DNA of 47,873 bases from Chloroflexi bacterium HGW-Chloroflexi-10 (GCA_002840755.1 PHBZ01000041.1:1-47873), one strand, 5' to 3'. Shown: positions 8,469 to 17,501, counted from the stretch's first letter. Program-made: numbers and translations. The notes: generated from the letters alone by a model not told the origin.

Positions 8469-9464
8469 CTACGGCGAACAAGTATCCACGCCGGCATCCA
8501 ATTCAACTCCCTCAGTGTTGATAAACGACCACTCATACGAGTCGGAAGCCAGCGTTAACTTTAACACACCAAACTCCCGAATAATCTGTTTTTCACTGAA
8601 GATAAATTTTTTATCCAGGTTATAATGCCCCGCTCCACCTGTCCCCACAATGAACTCTCGAATACCATACTCCTGGTCTGGTAATCCCCTGGGGTCTATT
8701 TTCCCAGTCCGTTCATAGATGTGGTCATGACCATTGATAACCACATCTACACCGGCTGGGTATATCACATCCCAGAAGCTCTGCATCCAGGGTGCTCCAC
8801 GGGTTAATCCCGAGCTGAAAAGCGGATGATGCCAGATTGCCAGCGTACAAACTGCCGGATAATCGGCCAAATCCTGTTTTAACCAGGCAACCTGGTCGGA
8901 AGAAGGACCACAACCCAGGTAACCACAGTTGGAGTTCAAAGCAATGATATGCCAATCCCCCAGATCATAGGAATAATACCCCAAACCAGCCGGGCCGGCG
9001 ATCTCTCCAAAATAAGCATAATAATTTTGCAGCGGGTTACTATAATAATCATGGTTTCCCGGAACAGGATAGATTATATCCATGAACTGACCCCAGGATG
9101 CCTCAAAACAATTCTGGTATTCAAACAATGTACCATCTTCATTTGAATTATCACCGGCGGTGAATACCGCATGCGGAGCAATTGATTTTAATAGCGCCGC
9201 GGTCAGGTCATCACCTTCTTGCCCACAAATAGCAATATCACCTGCACCGGCAAAAATCACCGGAGTGGGTGTAATTACAACTGTAGGGGTAACCGTTACA
9301 CTCGGTGTTGAGGTTGGAAGCAATGTGCTTGTTACTTTCTTGGAAGGCAAAACAATTGGAGTGGGTGTCGGGTTGGGAGTAAGCGCAACAATCGGGGCCT
9401 GGCAAGCGAAAAGAAAAACAACACAGAAGATTGTTACAAAAAGAATAAGCAAATTTCGCATCAT
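8469..9464 (-). CDS. Metallophosphoesterase lipoprotein (calcineurin-like)
   Basis: A surface-anchored phosphoesterase of the calcineurin/purple-acid-phosphatase type. With the ATG at 9464 the product starts MMRNLLILF and has a lipoprotein signal ending LFAC (Cys 21). A Thr/Pro-rich linker of ~45 residues follows, then the catalytic domain. Metal-ligand motifs appear in order: GDIA, GDNSN, PGNHDY, WHHPLF and NGHDHIYER. The longer GTG start at 9497 would bury the signal peptide behind 11 extra residues; neither start has a clear ribosome-binding site. Substrate is unknown. TP-rich linkers in lipoproteins are common in Anaerolineae. Confidence 0.85.
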   Translation of the reverse strand: MMRNLLILFVTIFCVVFLFACQAPIVALTPNPTPTPIVLPSKKVTSTLLPTSTPSVTVTPTVVITPTPVIFAGAGDIAICGQEGDDLTAALLKSIAPHAVFTAGDNSNEDGTLFEYQNCFEASWGQFMDIIYPVPGNHDYYSNPLQNYYAYFGEIAGPAGLGYYSYDLGDWHIIALNSNCGYLGCGPSSDQVAWLKQDLADYPAVCTLAIWHHPLFSSGLTRGAPWMQSFWDVIYPAGVDVVINGHDHIYERTGKIDPRGLPDQEYGIREFIVGTGGAGHYNLDKKFIFSEKQIIREFGVLKLTLASDSYEWSFINTEGVELDAGVDTCSP

Positions 9465-9524
9465 CAGATAAGTATAAACGATCCGATTACTGAACACGAA
9501 ATAAGTAATATTACAGAAATATTA

Positions 9525-9583
9525 CCTATAACCTTATGGATCCAGTTTGTTCAATTGAAATCAAATATCATTTGTCGTACAAT
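9525..9583. promoter_or_regulatory. Back-to-back divergent promoters sharing a palindrome
   Basis: Rightward: TTGAAA (9555-9560) and TACAAT (9578-9583) with a 17-nt spacer, serving the LysM/DhaL-like pair. Leftward: TTGAAC (9554-9549, minus strand) and TATAGG (9530-9525) with an 18-nt spacer, serving the phosphoesterase. The two -35 boxes abut and together make the perfect palindrome TTCAATTGAA (9550-9559). Confidence 0.5.
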
Positions 9584-9626
9584 AAAATTATAAAACCAAC
9601 CAATATATTATGTTCGGGAGGAAACT

Positions 9627-10157
9627 ATGGAAGAAAAAAAGAAAAATATTTTTCAGAAAGCTGTTGATGCTGTCAGTAACCGCGATGAAAAAGAAGCTTT
9701 GGAAAAGGCCAATGCTGAATTGGAACAGGTAAAAAAGCAACAGGCTGCCGCCGCAGAAATGGCCAAACAGGCAGCCAATACGGAACGTATCAGAAAAGAA
9801 TTAGCTGCAAAAGAAGCGGCAAAAGAAGCCGCAGAAAAAGCTGAAATCGCAGCCAACCAGGCCAAACAAAAAGCCAACCTGGACCGTGTTCAGAAGGAAT
9901 TTGCCGAAAAACAGGCTGCCCGTGCAGCAGAATTAGAAGCAAAAAAGGCTGCTGAAGCTGCCGTAGTTAAACATGTCTGGACCAATGAAGACACCTACGC
10001 CAGCCTGGCATTCAAACATTATGGTTCCATTCAGGAACCTTACTGGCGATTAATTTACAACCATAACAAAGACATTATTGGGGAACATCCTAACAACATC
10101 CGAACCGGGCTCGAAATTGAAATTCCACCCCTCCCTGAAGAACTAAAGAAGAAATAG
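9627..10157 (+). CDS. Ala/Lys/Glu-rich coiled-coil protein with C-terminal LysM-like domain
   Basis: 176 aa. Residues ~15-110 are strongly helical and alanine-rich (repeats such as KEAAKEAAEKAEIAA), predicted as a long coiled coil. The last ~60 residues read VWTNEDTYASLAFKHYGS, then YWRLIYNHNKDIIG, then NIRTGLEIEIPPLP. This is the LysM layout in which the domain ends with an I.IP strand. No signal peptide is visible, so the LysM-like domain probably acts in the cytoplasm, as in YgaU/XkdP-like proteins. GGGAGGA (9615-9621) gives a strong ribosome-binding site. It lies 15 nt upstream of the next gene, so the two form an operon ending at a strong terminator. Confidence 0.78.
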   Translation: MEEKKKNIFQKAVDAVSNRDEKEALEKANAELEQVKKQQAAAAEMAKQAANTERIRKELAAKEAAKEAAEKAEIAANQAKQKANLDRVQKEFAEKQAARAAELEAKKAAEAAVVKHVWTNEDTYASLAFKHYGSIQEPYWRLIYNHNKDIIGEHPNNIRTGLEIEIPPLPEELKKK

Positions 10158-10172
10158 GCAACTAAAACCAAG

Positions 10173-10925
10173 ATGAGTAATCAAAACATAGATCTTGTCA
10201 GTGTTTTTCAGCAAGTAACCCAGGCACTGGGACAGAACCAGCAAGCTTTAAATCAGTCCGACACCTATAACCATGATCATGGCGATCATATGGTCAAAAC
10301 TTTTCAGACCATTACCAAAGCCATGAAAAAAAAGAAGACTGGTAGTCAGGCTGAATTGCTGGCGTATGCCGCTGAAAATCTCAATAAAGGTGTTCAGAAC
10401 GGCTCCAGCCAACTGTATGCCAAAGGTCTATCCCAGGCTGCTCAGCAAGCCCAGGGAAAAAATATAGATCCGCAAATGGCAATGCAATTACTGCAGACAA
10501 TTCTGGGCGGCGGGCAGAAACCCACCCAGGCAGTTCAACCAACCCAACAGACCGGCAGCGGAGATATGCTTGGTTCGCTTTTGGGCGGCTTAATGGGTGG
10601 AGGACAACAGCCTTCCAATCAGGAGCAATCCGGTAGCGGGGATATGCTTGGCTCACTCTTAGGCGGGTTAATGGGTGGGCAACCAAACCAATCCACTGGT
10701 CAGGCGCAAGCCGGCGGGTTGAGTGACGGCCTGGATATGGGGGACCTAATCACTGCTGGAATGGCTTATTTTCAATCCAAACAACGCGGTGAAGATAACC
10801 TGAATGCCATTATCGACGCATTCACAGCCGCCAGCGGCATGGGGAATGATCCACACCGTCAGCAATCCACTCAAATTGTTGCCAATACATTTTTGCAGGC
10901 GCTTGGCAAAATGGGTAAAAAATAA
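10173..10925 (+). CDS. DhaL/DAK2-like protein with glycine-rich tandem repeats
   Basis: 250 aa, not assigned with certainty. Residues ~24-100 contain NHDHGDHMVKTFQ and, later, NGSSQLYAKGLSQAA. Their order and spacing recall the nucleotide-binding DhaL (DAK2) domain (GDGDHG..M, then GG.SGPLYG), but the acidic metal-binding positions are altered. The centre holds two perfect 16-residue copies of GSGDMLGSLLGGLMGG (128-143 and 154-169) linked by Gln-rich spacers. The C-terminal ~65 residues form a helical domain. It is second in a two-gene operon with the LysM-like protein. If it is DhaL-derived it has probably lost kinase-partner activity and become a structural or binding protein. Confidence 0.55.
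   Translation: MSNQNIDLVSVFQQVTQALGQNQQALNQSDTYNHDHGDHMVKTFQTITKAMKKKKTGSQAELLAYAAENLNKGVQNGSSQLYAKGLSQAAQQAQGKNIDPQMAMQLLQTILGGGQKPTQAVQPTQQTGSGDMLGSLLGGLMGGGQQPSNQEQSGSGDMLGSLLGGLMGGQPNQSTGQAQAGGLSDGLDMGDLITAGMAYFQSKQRGEDNLNAIIDAFTAASGMGNDPHRQQSTQIVANTFLQALGKMGKK
10554..10679 (+). repeat. Two diverged 48-bp repeats encoding identical 16-residue units
   Basis: Copies at 10554-10601 and 10632-10679 encode the same peptide, GSGDMLGSLLGGLMGG, but differ at many third codon positions. The protein repeat is therefore under selection and not a fresh duplication. Confidence 0.85.
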
Positions 10926-10940
10926 AATTTTCAGGCACGC

Positions 10941-10979
10941 AAAAAAGAGAGCAAAGGCAAGTCTTTTGCTCTCTTTTTT
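10941..10979 (+). terminator. Rho-independent terminator after the DhaL-like gene
   Basis: GAGAGCAAA (10947-10955) pairs perfectly with TTTGCTCTC (10965-10973). The stem is flanked by six A on the left and a run of T on the right. Confidence 0.92.
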
Positions 10980-10993
10980 ATTTTGTTTCATAA

Positions 10994-11021
10994 TTAACAG
11001 AATCCACTGAGTGATTATAGA
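10994..11021 (+). promoter_or_regulatory. Possible promoter of the DUF4380-like gene
   Basis: TTAACA (10994-10999) and TATAGA (11016-11021) have a 16-nt spacer, in the gap after the previous terminator. Confidence 0.35.
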
Positions 11022-11116
11022 TACATTTTAGCCCGGTAAAATGGCGGACCATAAATTCTCTCGCTTTATCTCATTCTTTGATAAAATTGTTTAAACTTCT
11101 TCCAAGGAAAATATTT

Positions 11117-12040
11117 ATGATATCAATCCAGCCTTTTTTATTCCAGGAACGCATTCCCTCTATTAAAATCACAAATGGCATTATCGACTTAATCGTTTCC
11201 ACTGCATTCGGTCCACGTATTCTCTTCTTTGGCTTTTGCGGCGGACCCAATGAATTCTTTCTCAAACAAGACGATCTGGAGCAATATGCCCCTGATGACA
11301 CATTCCGTATTTACGGCGGCCACCGTTTATGGACAGCTCCGGAAAATCTGCAAACCACCTATTTCCCTGAAAACCAGCCACTGGAATGGGAACAAATAGA
11401 AGATACTTTACATATCCGCAGCAATGCAAAAGCCGGCAACCTGGTGGAAAAGGGAATTACGATCCGCATGCAGCCGGATGCGCCTGTTTTGGAATTAACC
11501 CACAGTGTACGAAATTGCAATGCATGGGAACTGCGTTATGCTCCCTGGGCTCTTTCTGTTATGGTTTCTGGCGGATTGGCTGTTTTGCCTTTACCTGCCC
11601 GTGGACAGCATGACGGAAATTTGTTACCAAATGGCAGCCTGGTTTTCTGGGCCTATACCAATTTTGCCGACCCACGCTGGCGATACGGTTTTGAGTATCT
11701 GCGCATTCAGCAAGACCCGCTGATTTGTGAACCGCTAAAGGTTGGCCTTGCAGCAGAAAGCGGCTGGCTGGGGTATGCCAACCACGGGCACTTCTTTGCC
11801 AAACAAAGCTCTATCATACCTGGCGCCAATTACCCGGACCGTGGCACCCCGTTACAAATTTACCTGGATGCCGACATCCTGGAACTGGAAACGATGGGGC
11901 CGCTACAGCATGTACCCGCGGATGCAGCTCTCGATCATACAGAAACCTGGGTGCTGCTGGATCAGGTAGATGTACCCCAAAACGATGCAGACATAAACAC
12001 CAAAATTCTGCCACTTTTGCAAAAATACCTAAAATTTTAA
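11117..12040 (+). CDS. DUF4380-like, galactose-mutarotase-fold protein
   Basis: 307 aa from the ATG at 11117, which AAGGAAA (11104-11110) precedes; an in-frame ATG at 11078 lacks such a site. The sequence is rich in beta strands. It contains ISTAFGPRILFFGF-like text near residue 30 and the signature YGGHRLWTAPE near residue 75, as in DUF4380 proteins, which resemble aldose-1-epimerase/galactose-mutarotase sandwiches. No signal peptide is seen. A sugar-binding or epimerase-like role is a guess from the fold. It is a single-gene unit closed by a strong terminator. Confidence 0.65.
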   Translation: MISIQPFLFQERIPSIKITNGIIDLIVSTAFGPRILFFGFCGGPNEFFLKQDDLEQYAPDDTFRIYGGHRLWTAPENLQTTYFPENQPLEWEQIEDTLHIRSNAKAGNLVEKGITIRMQPDAPVLELTHSVRNCNAWELRYAPWALSVMVSGGLAVLPLPARGQHDGNLLPNGSLVFWAYTNFADPRWRYGFEYLRIQQDPLICEPLKVGLAAESGWLGYANHGHFFAKQSSIIPGANYPDRGTPLQIYLDADILELETMGPLQHVPADAALDHTETWVLLDQVDVPQNDADINTKILPLLQKYLKF

Positions 12041-12048
12041 TTATGCAG

Positions 12049-12082
12049 CAGGGTTGTCAAAATCTGACAACCCTGTTTTTTT
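12049..12082 (+). terminator. Rho-independent terminator after the DUF4380-like gene
   Basis: CAGGGTTGTCA (12049-12059) pairs perfectly with TGACAACCCTG (12065-12075) and is followed by seven T (12076-12082). From the other side it may also help end proBA transcripts. Confidence 0.93.
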
Positions 12083-12125
12083 GTTATTCAGAATAGCCGT
12101 AACGAATGAAACAACTCCAACTACA

Positions 12126-13391
12126 CTACGCACGCACCGTATAATCACCTCGCATGACCCATTTATAGGTGGTCAGTGCTTCCAGGCCAACCGGACCACG
12201 AGCATGTAATCGCTGTGTCGACACGGCTACCTCACCGCCTAAACCCAACTGCGCTCCATCCGTAAAGCGGGTACTGGCATTAACATATACTGCGGCCGAA
12301 TCGACTGCCTTCAGAAAATGTTCCGCATTCAGTTTATTTTCTGTCAGAATGCCATCCGAATGGAAGGTACTGTGCTTATAAATAAAATCAATCGCTTCAT
12401 CCAGATCTTTAACTACACAAATTCCGAGAGTTAGAGATAGCCATTCCTGGTCAAAATCCCCATCCGAAGCAGCTTCAAGGCCGGATTCCGAGTCAACCCC
12501 TAAAATTGCCTGGGCTTTATCGTCCAATTTCAACCGCACTCCGGCAGGTCTTAATGTATCCACCACTTTCGGTAAAAATTCGGATGCAACCCTGTGATGC
12601 ACCAGAATGGTGTCCAGCGCATTACAAACAGAAGGGCGCTGGACCTTGGCATTAAAAATCACCGGTAAAGCCCGCGATTGGTCCGCGCTATCATCAACAA
12701 AGAGGTGGCAGATCCCAATCCCACCGGTCATTACCGGCATGGTCGCTTCCTTCTTGCAGAAATTTTGTAAGGTGTTTCCCCCACGCGGGATCAAAACATC
12801 TACATAATTATCCATCTTTACTAATATGGATGCCAGTGCACGGTCCGGATCATTGATAAACTGAACGACATCCGTATCCAACTGGTTGGATTGGAGCGCT
12901 GTATGGATTAAATTAACCAACGCATTGTTCGTCTGCAGGGTTTCCTTGCCACCGCGAAGAATCACCGCATTACCAGATTTTATCCCCAGAGCGCTGATAT
13001 CAATCGTTACATTCGGACGCGCTTCGTAGATAACAGCCATGACACCCAATGGAACACGCACCCTGGAAGCATGAAGACCACTGGATAATTTTTTCTCTTC
13101 AATCACCTGCCCAACCGGATCGGGCATACCAGCCAGATCCAAGAGATCCTGCGCCATGCCTTCAATTCGTTTTTCATTTAATAATAAACGATCCACCAAG
13201 GCATCACTCATAACTCCTGCTCGTCCGGCCTGAATATCCGCCGCGTTTGCAGTCAGAATCTCCGGCGTGCTGGACCGCAAGAGATCTGCCAGAGTAACCA
13301 GGAAACCATTTTTTTGATCGCTGCCAACCAATACCAATCCGCGGGCAGCTTGCTTTGCTTTTTTACCCATTTCTTCCATATCAATTGCCAT
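12126..13391 (-). CDS. proA: Gamma-glutamyl phosphate reductase
   Basis: Second step of proline synthesis: NADPH-dependent reduction of glutamyl-5-phosphate to the semialdehyde. It belongs to the aldehyde-dehydrogenase superfamily; 421 aa is normal. Family landmarks include IYEARPNVTIDIS, RGGKE near residues 146-150, IPRGG and the catalytic cysteine C256 in QRPSVCNALD. GGAGG precedes the ATG by about 5 nt. It lies 20 nt downstream of proB on the same strand. Confidence 0.97.
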   Translation of the reverse strand: MAIDMEEMGKKAKQAARGLVLVGSDQKNGFLVTLADLLRSSTPEILTANAADIQAGRAGVMSDALVDRLLLNEKRIEGMAQDLLDLAGMPDPVGQVIEEKKLSSGLHASRVRVPLGVMAVIYEARPNVTIDISALGIKSGNAVILRGGKETLQTNNALVNLIHTALQSNQLDTDVVQFINDPDRALASILVKMDNYVDVLIPRGGNTLQNFCKKEATMPVMTGGIGICHLFVDDSADQSRALPVIFNAKVQRPSVCNALDTILVHHRVASEFLPKVVDTLRPAGVRLKLDDKAQAILGVDSESGLEAASDGDFDQEWLSLTLGICVVKDLDEAIDFIYKHSTFHSDGILTENKLNAEHFLKAVDSAAVYVNASTRFTDGAQLGLGGEVAVSTQRLHARGPVGLEALTTYKWVMRGDYTVRA

Positions 13392-13411
13392 ATATCCTCC
13401 AAACTGCCGCT

Positions 13412-14524
13412 TTACATAATTAACAAATGGTTATGGTGCAGGACTTCATCACCATAGCTATACCCCAAACAGCTTTCAATTTCGCCCGACTGAACCCCGC
13501 GAATCTTTATCAGGTCTTCATGACTGTAATTCACCATGCCTAGACAAACCTGTTTTTGCTGCTGATCTATTATGCGAACAACATCGCCGCGTTGAAAGCT
13601 GCCCCCCAGGTCCACAACTCCAACCGGCAAAAGCGAACCGCCGTTGCGGACTGCCTGTGCAGCACCGGAATCGATTTTCACCCAGCCTTCTGAGTTACGT
13701 GCTTCAGCCAGCATATAGCGTTTGCGGCTTTCCAATTTGCTACACAACGGTGTGAAACGGGTGCCAATCGCTTCACCAGCGGCTATTTTCCAGATCAGCT
13801 CCGGTTTTCGCCCATTAGCAATCACTACCGCGCACCCAGAGCGCCGCGCCAGATCTGCCGCCTGCAGTTTGGTAAACATGCCCCCGGTTCCCAAGCCACT
13901 GACTGTTCCGCCGGCAGCCTGCCATATTTCCGGCGGAATTTCAGGTGTATTGATTTCCCTCACAACCTGTGCCTGTGGATTTGTGCGCGGGTCTGCGGTG
14001 AATAATCCATCCTGATCTGTAAACAGGACTAATAAATCCGCCTCCACCAGGTTAGCTACCAATGCGGAAAGATTATCATTATCGCCAAGCCGAATTTCTT
14101 CGGTACTGACGGTATCATTTTCATTAATAACCGGCACTACATGGTATTGCAGCAAGGCTTCCAGAGTGTTACGCGCATTCAGATATCTGCGCCGATGAGA
14201 AAGGTCTTCACGGGTTAACAAGACCTGTCCCACTGGGATCTGGTAAAAACCAAATAACTGCGAATACATTTCCATCAGACGTGTCTGACCAACTGCCGCC
14301 AACATCTGCTTGGCCGGCATATATTTGGGTAAGCTGGGCTGACCTAAAACCGAACGGCCAACTGCCATCGCGCCAGAGCTAACCAGTATGATCTGGTACC
14401 CCTGTTGATGCAGCCGGGCCATCACTCGCACCAACTCGAGCAAGTGCGCCACTGATAAATCTGCTTTTCCCTGGGTAAGCGTTGAAGTACCCAGCTTTAT
14501 TACAACACGCTGGTAAGGTTGCAT
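13412..14524 (-). CDS. proB: Glutamate 5-kinase
   Basis: First step of proline synthesis: phosphorylates L-glutamate, and in known enzymes is feedback-inhibited by proline. The 370-aa product has the amino-acid-kinase domain (VVIKLGTSTL at the N-terminus, INENDTV, GTGGMFTKLQAA) and a C-terminal PUA domain (about residues 275-360). The frame stays open to 14590, but the ATG at 14524 is chosen. It has AAAGGAAAAG just upstream, matches the family N-terminus, and lies downstream of the predicted promoter, which overlaps the longer version. Confidence 0.96.
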   Translation of the reverse strand: MQPYQRVVIKLGTSTLTQGKADLSVAHLLELVRVMARLHQQGYQIILVSSGAMAVGRSVLGQPSLPKYMPAKQMLAAVGQTRLMEMYSQLFGFYQIPVGQVLLTREDLSHRRRYLNARNTLEALLQYHVVPVINENDTVSTEEIRLGDNDNLSALVANLVEADLLVLFTDQDGLFTADPRTNPQAQVVREINTPEIPPEIWQAAGGTVSGLGTGGMFTKLQAADLARRSGCAVVIANGRKPELIWKIAAGEAIGTRFTPLCSKLESRKRYMLAEARNSEGWVKIDSGAAQAVRNGGSLLPVGVVDLGGSFQRGDVVRIIDQQQKQVCLGMVNYSHEDLIKIRGVQSGEIESCLGYSYGDEVLHHNHLLIM

Positions 14525-14561
14525 AATCGTTCTTTTCCTTTGGCGAAGGTAGAATTGAACT

Positions 14562-14590
14562 ATCATACCCGAAATTTTGGAAATTTCCAA
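14562..14590 (-). promoter_or_regulatory. Predicted promoter of proBA
   Basis: On the minus strand TTGGAA (14590-14585) and TATGAT (14567-14562) are separated by 17 nt. They lie about 38 nt upstream of the proB ATG. Confidence 0.55.
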
Positions 14591-14712
14591 TACAAATTTT
14601 TTACAATATGAGGTTCGACAATGTTAATTAATAAACAAGGATAAAACATCAAATTTCTCCTAACCTAATAATTGCGAGTGCGATTTTTACAGCAAATCCT
14701 GTGGTCATCAGG

Positions 14713-14718
14713 TATAAT
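14713..14718 (+). promoter_or_regulatory. -10 box upstream of the TPR/zinc-ribbon gene
   Basis: A perfect TATAAT stands 51 nt before the ATG at 14770. The best -35-like sequence (TTTACA, 14686-14691) is 21 nt away, which is long, so the -35 element is unclear. Confidence 0.35.
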
Positions 14719-14769
14719 AAAAAGATAATTTTTCGGCATCAAATCCCATATTTTCCATGGAAAAAACAC

Positions 14770-15468
14770 ATGACCAACGACCCTGAAACCAATCAGAAAA
14801 TAAAAGAAGCCATTGCTATTGCCAAACAAGGCGATAAAAATAGCGCCAGAAATATGATCATAGAAATCCTGGAAAAGGATGCTACCAACGAAAATGCACT
14901 TCTGGCCTATGCCTTTGTTGCTCCCAATACTGCTGAAGCGGAAGAAGTACTCGAAGAAGTCTTGCGCCTGAACCCGGACAATGTTACAGCTTTGAAGCAA
15001 CTCTCCAAATTACGCAAGGATGACTTATTCACTCCAACTGCGTCAACTGTTCCGCTGGAAAAATCTGCGTCACCCTTTACCTCAGAAAGCTACACGCAAG
15101 CGGAGGAGAAAACGGATTGGCAAACCACTACACCACAGCAGCCGGTATCATTACCCTGTATCCGCTGCGGTAAACCAGTCTATGATGGCAGTAATCATTG
15201 TGATTCATGTAAAGCTGAGCTGAATCAGGGTAAACGAGCGTTAGATGCATCCCTGGGAGTGGAGAATACCGTGGAACTCGAAAAGAAAATTGAACGATTA
15301 ATTGCTATTCAAAAAGACCAACAACAAGAACTGAAAAAAATAAGCCGGGCAGCCCAATTATTTTTCTGGATGACGATTGTCAGTATCGTTCTGGGAATCA
15401 TCTCTTTCTGTATTGGGATAGCCAGCTCAGCCTCGCTTTTGCAAATGCTCAATAATCTTCCGCAATAG
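14770..15468 (+). CDS. TPR-like, zinc-ribbon membrane protein of unknown function
   Basis: 232 aa from the ATG at 14770. The frame is open further upstream (GTG at 14701), but a TATAAT box lies inside that extension. Residues ~5-80 are two or three tetratricopeptide-like helices (GDKNSARNMIIEILEKDATN, EEVLRLNPDNVTALKQL). A zinc-ribbon CIRCG....CDSC follows at about residues 134-152. Then come a charged helix and a C-terminal TM segment (about 199-222). Such TPR plus zinc-ribbon plus single-TM proteins are common hypotheticals in Anaerolineae and may scaffold membrane complexes. It is divergent from proBA and its stop is 2 nt from the stop of the next, convergent gene. Confidence 0.75.
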   Translation: MTNDPETNQKIKEAIAIAKQGDKNSARNMIIEILEKDATNENALLAYAFVAPNTAEAEEVLEEVLRLNPDNVTALKQLSKLRKDDLFTPTASTVPLEKSASPFTSESYTQAEEKTDWQTTTPQQPVSLPCIRCGKPVYDGSNHCDSCKAELNQGKRALDASLGVENTVELEKKIERLIAIQKDQQQELKKISRAAQLFFWMTIVSIVLGIISFCIGIASSASLLQMLNNLPQ

Positions 15469-15470
15469 AC

Positions 15471-17501
15471 TTAATCTTCAGATAGATAAACGCAATTTCT
15501 TCCGGATTGTTTGGCCAATTGCAACGCCTGACCAGCTTTTTCAATGAATTGTTCCAGGGACATCTTGTCTTTGGTTGTAACACTTCTTTTTGCCTTTTGG
15601 GTTGGTTTAATGATTGCCACCCCAATGCTCACAGTGAAACCCAGTTCACCCCAATCCGTTGACAAATGGGAAGATTCAACCTGCAAACGTAAACGTTCGG
15701 CCACCTCTAGCGCTGTGTTTGTATCGGTTTCAGTTAACAAGATCACAAACTCTTCTCCGCCGTAGCGTCCCACCAGATCGGTATCCCGAACAGAACTGTG
15801 GATCACTTCCGCCAATAGGCGCAGTACCTGATCTCCCACCAGATAGCTGTACTTATTATTAAATTCTCTGAAATGATCGATATCCACAAACAGAGCACTC
15901 AAAGGTTTTCTAAATCGATAAGCGCGGTCCACTTCGCGTTTACCAAATTCAAACAATCCGCGCCGGTTGTACAAATGGGTTAGCTCATCTGCAATCGCCA
16001 GGCGCTTGACCTGGTTATACAAATGTGCGTTTTCCAATGCCACTGCCACCTGGTTCACAAAAGACTGCAAACGCTCCGCATGCTCCTGTTTAAAATAACC
16101 ACATGTTCCGGAATCCAGGTTCAAAAATCCTATAGTACGTCCTTTTATCTGAATGGGCATCCCCAGGAAAGATTTTACCCACTGTGACTCAGGGTAACTG
16201 ACCCAAAAATCGCTGGTCTCTGTATCCGCTATGATTAAAGCCTGTCCCGTTGTGGACATCATTCGAAAACCGGGTACATCATCAATTCGGATTCCTTGCA
16301 AAGAATCACTATTTTTGTTCCCCTGCTGGTAATTTCCTGAACGGTACACACGAGCCATCATTTCAAGGCGCTCATCATCTGCCAAAACAATATTGGCAGC
16401 ATCATGCGGCACCACCCTCGCCGCGTATTCCAATACGGTCAACATGATGTCGTTGATTTCCAGGCTGCTGCTCAACGCCGCTGCGGTGTCCCGAAGGGCT
16501 TCAGCAATTATTCGCTGCTCACGTTCTCTGGCTTCTATTTGTTTTTGCCCGGAAATATCAGTAATTACTGACAATAGACAGGATTGATCACCAACTTCAA
16601 TTCGTTCCGCAGAAACCAGGCATGATTTTATCTCCCCAGATTTCGTAACCAATTGGGTTTCATGATTATGAATATAGTTATCCTGTTCCATTTTTTGGGA
16701 AAGTCTGGAAATATCATCCGGATCAGCGAACACACCTGGATTCTTGAAGGAATGATCCAATAATTCTTCACGTCGATAGCCGAGAACCGCATAGAACGCT
16801 TCGTTGACATCTATCAATCGCCCATCAGATATGTTACTTAATGCCATCATTGAAGGACTAAAACGAAAAGCTTTTGAAAATTTTTCTTCTGAAAGTTTGA
16901 TCTGCTCTTCTTTAAGCAGCAATATCTGCTTGCGCTGCTGCGCCAGATAATCGCGATATTTGGCAATAATCAGGATTAATGCTCCCAGCGTAATATTCAA
17001 ACCTACAGGCCCAATTATCAATTTTTCATAGGAACTCACTGGCAATATCCTGAAGAAGCTTAGCAATCCAAGCAATTGAAACAAATATAAAATCGCATTA
17101 ATTTTATTAGGAATAAATAATGTACCAAACAAAGTGATAATCATCAGATAGTTTAATGCGTCTAAACGCAATGTTTCCGGTCCAAAGATCGCCAGGGCAA
17201 AGATTATTAAATCTGAAGCAATCATCAGACTCAAGAAAGGTGTTTGCAGATGTCCCCTGTGCGCGAAAAACAAGCCAATGGAGGACATCATAAGAATTGA
17301 CAATCTACCCAGTATTTCAAGGTCCAGAAAATAGCCGTGGGCGGGCAATCGAAAAACCAACAGCACCGTACTAAGCATCAGGAATACCAGCATGATTATT
17401 TTCAAAAGTCTGGCTTTACTGCGTTGTTCCAAATCGGTGACACTGGCAGATGGTTCGATACACCGCTCAAGAAAGCGGATACTCTTTTGTCCGGTGTTCA
17501 T
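15471..17501 (-). CDS. Membrane-bound PAS-GAF diguanylate cyclase
   Basis: Predicted to make cyclic di-GMP from GTP. Order in 676 aa: five to six TM helices (about 30-190), a short coiled coil, one PAS domain (about 205-325), a GAF domain (about 345-500) and a C-terminal GGDEF domain (about 515-676). The active-site motif is GGEEF at 581-585. The inhibitory I-site RDTD (572-575) sits five residues before it, so product inhibition is expected. The ATG overlaps the stop of the upstream HD-GYP gene by 4 nt (ATGA), so a synthase and a hydrolase of the same messenger are translationally coupled. Confidence 0.92.
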   Translation of the reverse strand: MNTGQKSIRFLERCIEPSASVTDLEQRSKARLLKIIMLVFLMLSTVLLVFRLPAHGYFLDLEILGRLSILMMSSIGLFFAHRGHLQTPFLSLMIASDLIIFALAIFGPETLRLDALNYLMIITLFGTLFIPNKINAILYLFQLLGLLSFFRILPVSSYEKLIIGPVGLNITLGALILIIAKYRDYLAQQRKQILLLKEEQIKLSEEKFSKAFRFSPSMMALSNISDGRLIDVNEAFYAVLGYRREELLDHSFKNPGVFADPDDISRLSQKMEQDNYIHNHETQLVTKSGEIKSCLVSAERIEVGDQSCLLSVITDISGQKQIEAREREQRIIAEALRDTAAALSSSLEINDIMLTVLEYAARVVPHDAANIVLADDERLEMMARVYRSGNYQQGNKNSDSLQGIRIDDVPGFRMMSTTGQALIIADTETSDFWVSYPESQWVKSFLGMPIQIKGRTIGFLNLDSGTCGYFKQEHAERLQSFVNQVAVALENAHLYNQVKRLAIADELTHLYNRRGLFEFGKREVDRAYRFRKPLSALFVDIDHFREFNNKYSYLVGDQVLRLLAEVIHSSVRDTDLVGRYGGEEFVILLTETDTNTALEVAERLRLQVESSHLSTDWGELGFTVSIGVAIIKPTQKAKRSVTTKDKMSLEQFIEKAGQALQLAKQSGRNCVYLSED

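Noticed and set aside
14525..14590. Longer ProB N-terminus starting at 14590
   Set aside because: The extra 22 residues match no glutamate kinase, lie over a good promoter (TTGGAA-17-TATGAT), and lack a ribosome-binding site.
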